Of a DNA stretch of 64,000 nucleotides, positions 58,369 through 64,000 are shown in pieces; positions within the stretch are counted from its first letter, which is position 1; each line of letters starts with the position of its first letter. Location of the stretch: positions 1,612,001 to 1,676,000 of the forward strand of contig JAOVFP010000009.1 in assembly GCA_025738555.1 (NCBI GenBank), given 5' to 3'. The notes below the pieces were generated by a model. It ran no database searches, was not told the origin of the DNA, and saw only the letters and a program-made list of their open reading frames with translations. The stretch comes from Cyathus striatus (lineage: Eukaryota; Basidiomycota; Agaricomycetes; Agaricales; Nidulariaceae). The translations under genes were made by a program, and so were the position numbers.

Positions 58369-59125
58369 GTTAGCACTGCTAGTGCACTTTACTATATATC
58401 GTCATGATTTACTTCAAAGGATTTTGTGAGATTTACTTACGGTCACTGATAGTGGGAGAATTTCAAGGTTATGGGGGGTTTCGTTTCCCTAGCATCTTTG
58501 TCTCTAATTCCTTTGTTATGTCAAGTCAGCCATTTTCAATTTAAGATCTCTAATTATTGGCACCATAAATTATTAGCATGATGAGTAATATGATCAAAAA
58601 AACATACATGTTGGTCAAGGACAATCCTCAGATACCTAACTCAGTAATGGTTGCCTGGCCTTTCTATAGACAGGCTATGGGACACAAGCCAACCACTTGG
58701 AAGATGCTGTTTGAAATGGAGAGAAGAATATTGAAAAAAAAAAAACAAACCCATCTATCTTGCACAAGTTAACACATGCTGCTAAGGAAGGCGCATGAGG
58801 ATTTCTTCATGCAGTATGGTGACACCCAGACAAGATGAAAGATAAGGACACAAGGGGGTCATGCTTCACCGGGGCACATGTCTCCTGTTTGCAAGGAGTT
58901 GATATCTTGATTTGATGTTCTGATTGTAAAGTTCAAGACTGCTAACAAAGAACTCTGATTGCTCACATTTAATGTCACATCTATCTTGGTAATCACATAT
59001 GCTCTGACACGGCAACTCCTTGCAATCGAGGAGATCCTCTGGATTCATGCATGTTGTTGACTCATCAGGATATATATGCTAAATCGACCATTTGGGTGTG
59101 ATACACAACACCAACACACTCACTG

Positions 59126-60460
59126 ATGGATCCCACCTACTTGAGTACCTGGTCCCACAGAAAAGATAATGAAGATTTGGTCAATGTTCTGAAATTCTCT
59201 CCAACCAGGGAATACTTGGCTAGCGGTAGTGAGGATGGACTGGTAATTATCTACGGCGTTAATGCTGGAGATGTTCTTCATCGCATTCAGATGCATTCAC
59301 CTGTTATATCACTTGCTTGGGATCTGGCCCATCACTGCAAAATTTACTGTGGGTGTCTGCGTGGAACTTTCTACATCAATGATTTCAGTGTATGTTTATA
59401 TCATTCTGGTTCATTGAATTTGATGCACAGTAGAACCAAATTATAGAGTCCTGGCTCTGAAATACTGACTGGACTTCAGGATGCTCCTGGGTACTCTATC
59501 AAATTTAGTAGATCTGGCCAGCTGGTAGCCCTTGCAGTCAGACCTGAAATACATATTGCCACCAAGCTAACTAGTAGTGTGTATTCAACCACTTTGACTT
59601 TCATTGTACCTGACCTATTTCAGAGCACTTTGCAATGACTAATATTCTCCCTAAACCGGATGCAAGGTCTCTGGAGAATGATGACGATGAAGATACTCGC
59701 ATCCATGGCCGCTCTCTTCATCTCATCAACAATGATACAAAACTTATTGTCACATATCTTAATCATGGTATTGTGTACACTGATCTAAATTTTATATAAA
59801 TAAATCTTATTCTAATATCTATTTATTAGCTGCTGGAACCTGACTGAAAATGTGAAACTATGGAGGATAACTCCAGCTTTCTGATTTTTGTAAGCCTCAC
59901 TGTCGTTTCTACCACTGCCTTCGATATCCTTAATAAAATATACTTCTGAATATAGAGGCTACTCGTCTTTATCCCAGGATCGTCAGTATATACTGATATC
60001 CCACCTTGAAGGCGAGATGGCTGTTTATTCAATCGACAAACTACAATTTGTGAAGAAGTTCCATATCATGATGAGTAAATCACGCAACGAGCCCGTCGCA
60101 GCCATATTTCTAAACAATAGTCATCATGTGGCATGTGGCTCACATGATGGGCATATTAACATTTGGAGTGTGTGCTCTGGAGTGGTGCTACAAACATTGG
60201 AGAATGGCGAGTATTTACTTTACGTACTACATCCATTTCACGACTCAAAACACTAACGCTATCAATATCCAGGGGCCTTTGTCAAAGCCTTAGCTGTAAG
60301 AGGTCTTTTACTGCCTTGTTTTATTATTGACATCACTCTTCAACAGTGCATTCAAATCGAAGACTGAGAGATCATTGCTGCAGCAACAGCTGATAAGATA
60401 CTGCAAGTTAATGTATGGGAGGGTGCAGTTGGCAAGTTAACGTTATATCATACATAATTA
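59126..60460 (+). pseudogene. WD40-repeat protein, decayed copy A
   Basis: Beta-propeller scaffold of a WD40 family common in Agaricomycetes. Start MDPTYLSTWSHRKDNEDLVN. Exon 1 to 59389 (LKFSPTREYLASGSEDGLVI, HSPVISLAWDLAHHCKIYCG), intron 59390-59446, then SPGSEILTGLQDAPGYSIKF, SGQLVALAVRPEIHIATKLT, intron, ILPKPDARSLENDDDEDTRI, LIVTYLNHGIVCWNLTENVK, intron, GYSSLSQDRQYILISHLEGE, HHVACGSHDGHINIWSVCSG, and a last recognisable blade (CIQIED-R-EIIAAATADKIL). In-frame TGA at 59882-59884 and 60365-60367 replace Arg. The 3' end past about 60430 fades out. Confidence 0.75.
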
Positions 60461-61389
60461 AGTGATTTTAAACGACTTCTTCATACAGAAAGAAGTGCAT
60501 GAGAATGCATAGAAGAAGTTGTCAATCTTACATGCATACGTTTTATCAGGATTTAGATTTATGATGATTTGATTTCAAACACCCATCAAAGATTCTGACC
60601 AATGATGAAGTAGCTCAACAAGGCTTTGTGATCATGATAGGAGCTGTCATTCTAATCATTTTTTATCGTTCCTATACCACTAGTGTAAGTACGTGCATTG
60701 GATTCCTGCTCCATTTAACTAATGTTATCGAGGGTAGTTGACAAACTTGCAATTGTATCCGCTATTTTCAACATGGCATTATGCTAAAGATTTCAGCCAC
60801 TGGGCTTCAATTCATATCTACTATGGATACTTGTCGCTCTCGAGTTACATGCAACAATTTCTTAATCATTTGTCCACAAAACTGAGAGACTGTGCATTGG
60901 AGTGGCTCGAAGCTGAAAATAGAGAGATGGATATCTTGTACTAGACGTAGCTATACCCCTCATAAACAAGCTGTCTACATAGTACACTTATTCCTGTTTA
61001 AACAAGTTCTAGCCAACATGACATGGCTACAATGAGGCACACAAAAAATATCAACTTGATTGGCAATCATAAATGCATGACACGCCATGCTAGCCATGCT
61101 ATCCTCTCATTGCTCACATGCCCACAGTAATGGGATTGAACATCTTATTAATAATAATAATTTATACCTTTCCTTTGTTAAATTCCAGTGCATTCCAGGA
61201 ATTCGTTATAAGTAGGGATCAATCTGTAGAAATTCACTTTTTGTTCACCATCCTCCCATCTTCTCTGCATGTCATGGTTAATACTACTGTGTTATTCGAG
61301 TTGCAGAGCAGTGCACATATTCCTCACAGAGGCAAATGTGCTATTGAGCAAGACGTACGTTGATTTATATCATTGCCAACTTCACTGTC

Positions 61390-62173
61390 AGAATATTGAA
61401 AGAATTAGGAGATACCCATTCACCGTCAATCTTTCACGCTGATGGATAGAACCACATGAAACAAGCATGCTAAGCGACTCCAGGTAAATATGTTGCATAC
61501 AATCACTAAATATCACATTTAAATGGCTCATATAATGCTTAGATTAATGTCCCAATCATTCAAGACCCAGCTTCGGATGATAGTTCTTCACCTTTGACAC
61601 CAGTACCTGAGGATAATCTCAAGGGAGCTTTGTGGAGGGCTGCTTTTGCAGGGCCAGAGCGTAACTCCATTGCCCATGTTAACGGTCTACAGTCACAAAC
61701 TCCTTACCGAGTAATAAGACCCCCAGGACACGGGTCTGACATTGGTGAGTCTGCGAACCTCCATATGCACCCCTGATCACCTTACCGAAAGTTGATAAGA
61801 ATATATCACATCCTCATCCCAGAAAGAGCGCAAGATCCGCAGAATCCATGAAACATTGGGCTGGTTTGAATCCACTGGTAATTCTTGAATTGAAGCACCT
61901 CTACCAGATTCAAATACCACAGCAATCCCAGGGGACATATATCTCCACTCATTTGGTAAAGGTGAGTTACAGGCATAGATGATGGAGGAAACCCGTAATT
62001 GGCAGGTCATGAGATCTGGGCACCCACATCCCAAATTGGCCAAATATCGCCTAAGTCTTGTGAATGGAGTTCCTGGGTGGGTTACTGTGCAAACAATCAA
62101 AACATATAGCTATCGAGGACAACCCACTCGACAAGGTTGGTGGCCTAATTCCGTCCGCCTAAATCATAACTAA
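61390..62173 (+). pseudogene. Orphan gene between the two WD40 genes
   Basis: Exons read IRRYPFTVNLS-R-WIEPHE, TSMLSDS, intron, INVPIIQDPASDDSSSPLTP, NLKGALWRAAFAGPERNSIA, YRVIRPPGHGSDI, intron, KERKIRRIHETLGWFESTGN, S-R-IEAPLPDSN, IYLHSFGK, intron, and finally EETRNWQVMRSGHPHPKLAK, GVPGWVTVQTIKTYSYRGQP, ending TAA at 62173 region. TGAs at 61440-61442 and 61886-61888 stand for Arg. The RIHETLGWFESTG and W-V-TV-TIKTYSY patterns resemble a hypothetical family seen in Agaricomycetes; function unknown. The 5' end is not resolved. Confidence 0.6.
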
Positions 62174-62553
62174 TTTATGAGCTTACTTAAAGCTACAGAT
62201 CAAGATTAACTTTACCATATTGAGTTCAAATTCAATGACCTTTATTGTACACACTTAGTACTGAATGATAACTTGATGCATAACAGTTTTGAAGTTATAG
62301 ATCATTGATCATTTTCGTCTCGGCTGGTGTATCTTTCTGTAGGCACATTTTTTACATGAGCACAAAAAGATGCGCATCTGGAGCATCTTGCCTTGGTCAA
62401 GGCCCTAGATAATAAATGCGTGTTTTCGCATGTTTCCAAGATGAGTGGCGAAGATGAGTTGAAGGTTATTTGTAAACTGGTTAAAGGATGCAGGTGAGAG
62501 TACCCGGGTTCTCACCCGACTACATTCTTCAAATTTGATTCCTTGCAGCTCTT

Positions 62554-64000
62554 ATGTCGGAAGTTACACCTGCAAATGAGGCTTCTCAGTATTATCATGC
62601 ATTGACTTGTTACGGGCATTTCCAGGCAGTTAATTTCTTGCGATTCTCTCCTGAGGGAGATATCCTTGCCAGCGGAGGTAATGTACAACCATTTCATGTT
62701 AGGATTACTGTTATAATTGCATTAATTGATATCCAGCGGATGATGGTTATATTATGCTCTGGAATGTTGACTCCGGGAAGAAGATTCAAAGAATTAGTGC
62801 AAGGCAGGGGCAGGTTGTGTGCATGTTGTGGATCAAACATCCTCATCGTTCTCAGACAGTATTTCTCATGTCGGGCAGGTCGGATGGCATGTTGAAACTA
62901 TGGCGAAGCACAAAACAGGTACTCACTTATACCTATGTAACTTCTTTTGACCCTTCTGACTTATTCACTAGTCAGCATTTGAACTGTGCTGTGCTATCAC
63001 AGTGCTCGATACCCCAATAGAAGATATGGACTCAGTAGATACACAATTGGCTGTAGTGGGAAGAGGTAAATGCTGTCTGCTGTTGGTTGTCACTGACGAA
63101 AACAATGGTAAGTTGACTGTTTCCCCTGAGCATAATTATAAATGATCTATCATCTTATTTTATAAAATATAGCAAAATTTTGTTTGCTTGCATATGATGG
63201 GCGCGAAGCTTTCAGTGATCCCTCATCTCATGTGCTTCAATCTCGATCAAGTGGAGCCTGTGATATACCTCACAATTGAAGAGGCTTACCTCAATCTGTT
63301 ATTTTTTACAATAATGGTCAGTCTGTGATGGTTGGATATTTGGATATGAAGGAGATGTAAGTCTTCAAGTCTATCTTCCACTAGTATTAGTAGCTAACAT
63401 GGGCCATAGTGTCTCTTGGGATGTGGTGAAACCACAGCGATTATTATGGCATTACAAAGTGGAGAGGAGAATGTGAGTGTACCATACAGTAATCCCTAAT
63501 ATAAATGACTGAGAGTGACCATTTGTTGATTTTAGAGGAAACATGACTTGGTCTGAGAGCTCAAGAGTGTTACTGATTTGGAATCTGGTGGATGGAATTG
63601 ATATCTATAACCTTGCCGATCGGCCTACTTGGACAGGAAAACTGAAATTACACATGAACTGTAACTTCATTGTGCAGATGGCTTTCACTTTATCCGATCG
63701 ATACATTGTAAGTGGAAGTGATACAGGAGAAGTCTGTCTTTGGGACCTACAAACCAAGAAGAGAGTGTCTGCCTTAGCCCATGACAGATTTTGTATGTGT
63801 CCTTAGTAAGCATGGAAATTATAAAGACTAACAGTTTATAATAAAGTGCCAATGGCAGTTCAAGCAGTTGCGGTTTGTCATAAATATATACTTATTTTAT
63901 AATATATGCTGATGTCAGGTACCAGTACTGTTCTCCTAAGCATGGTTCCCAGTATATAGCAAGTGCATCCTTGGAACCAGGAGATGTATTCTTATCAACT
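62554..64000 (+). pseudogene. WD40-repeat protein, copy B, runs off the window
   Basis: Start MSEVTPANEASQYYHALTCY. Then FQAVNFLRFSPEGDILASGG, an intron, ADDGYIMLWNVDSGKKIQRI, MSGRSDGMLKLWRSTKQ, intron, ITVLDTPIEDMDSVDTQLAV, intron, AKFCLLAYDGREAF, then DIPHN-R-RGLPQSVIFYNN with TGA at 63277-63279, VSWDVVKPQRLLWHYKVERR, NMTWSESSRVLLIWNLVDGI, IVSGSDTGEVCLWDLQTKKR, VPMAVQAVA, and after a last intron YQYCSPKHGSQYIASASLEP to the window edge. It belongs to the same family as copy A but is not a recent duplicate. One premature stop is visible; the 3' end is outside the window. Confidence 0.72.

Noticed and set aside
4942..63279. Reassignment of TGA to Arg in this genome
   Set aside because: Genuine gene ends in the same window also use TGA (for example hAT and Plavaka C-termini) and the sites are CpG-derived. 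Mutation is the simpler explanation, although the test is listed as a finding.
1..64000. CRISPR array, bacterial operon, tRNA or rRNA genes
   Set aside because: The only regular repeats are contiguous satellites without unique spacers, genes are intron-containing, and no tRNA or rRNA signature was seen.

Overview
The window looks like a transposon-dense stretch of a basidiomycete (Agaricomycete-type) nuclear genome. Evidence: multi-exon genes with 47-65 bp GT-AG introns; Ty3/gypsy, Ty1/copia, hAT, Tc1/mariner-type DDE, Plavaka-type and Tnp2 (CACTA-like) transposases of the kinds that are abundant in Agaricomycetes; and WD40, Spt5-like and orphan families of the same flavour. The DNA is AT-rich and visibly poor in CpG in its older copies. 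I see no tRNA, rRNA, CRISPR array or bacterial-type operon. I cannot name the species.

Layout. 0.9-2.7 kb: two unrelated satellites (an 18-bp unit in two homogeneous blocks, then a ~60-bp AT-rich unit in 16 copies). 2.7-8.0 kb: a minus-strand Ty3/gypsy element with one LTR, truncated inside integrase, inserted into a Plavaka-type transposase whose 3' part follows (8.0-10.1 kb). 10.3-12.9 kb: a 59-bp tandem repeat, a TA-flanked MITE and a 1.5-kb hAT-type element with an 8-bp target duplication. 14.06-21.28 kb: a three-level nest, in which a solo gypsy LTR is split by a DDE transposon, itself split by a hAT transposon; all three levels have recognisable target duplications. 21.7-32.9 kb: two related hAT-type MITEs, copia remnants, and a minus-strand Tnp2 transposase with a neighbouring gene, carrying a solo LTR and a MITE. 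33-37.6 kb: little recognisable. 37.7-41.3 kb: a small gene and an Spt5-like gene, minus strand. 43.3-44.5 kb: a broken conserved gene, then a dense CATTGTT/AACAATG array leading to a TATA box. 46.4-54 kb: copia remnant, purine-rich block, TA-MITE, duplicated exon, foldback and small gene remnants. 54.75-58.4 kb: a multi-exon minus-strand gene that looks intact, with a poly(Gly-Lys) microsatellite in one exon. 59.1-64 kb: two WD40 genes with an orphan gene between them, all decayed.

The unifying signal is CpG decay. Twenty in-frame TGA codons were found in otherwise open reading frames, each where an Arg CGA codon is expected or plausible, across at least ten unrelated genes. The same CG-to-CA/TG change separates the two satellite blocks and the three gypsy LTR copies. 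The simplest reading is methyl-CpG deamination of silenced repeats, without the frameshifts and TAA/TAG stops that ordinary decay would bring. A recoding explanation should be tested but is less likely.

All domain calls come from reading motifs by eye; exon joins were worked out by hand and no database search was run.
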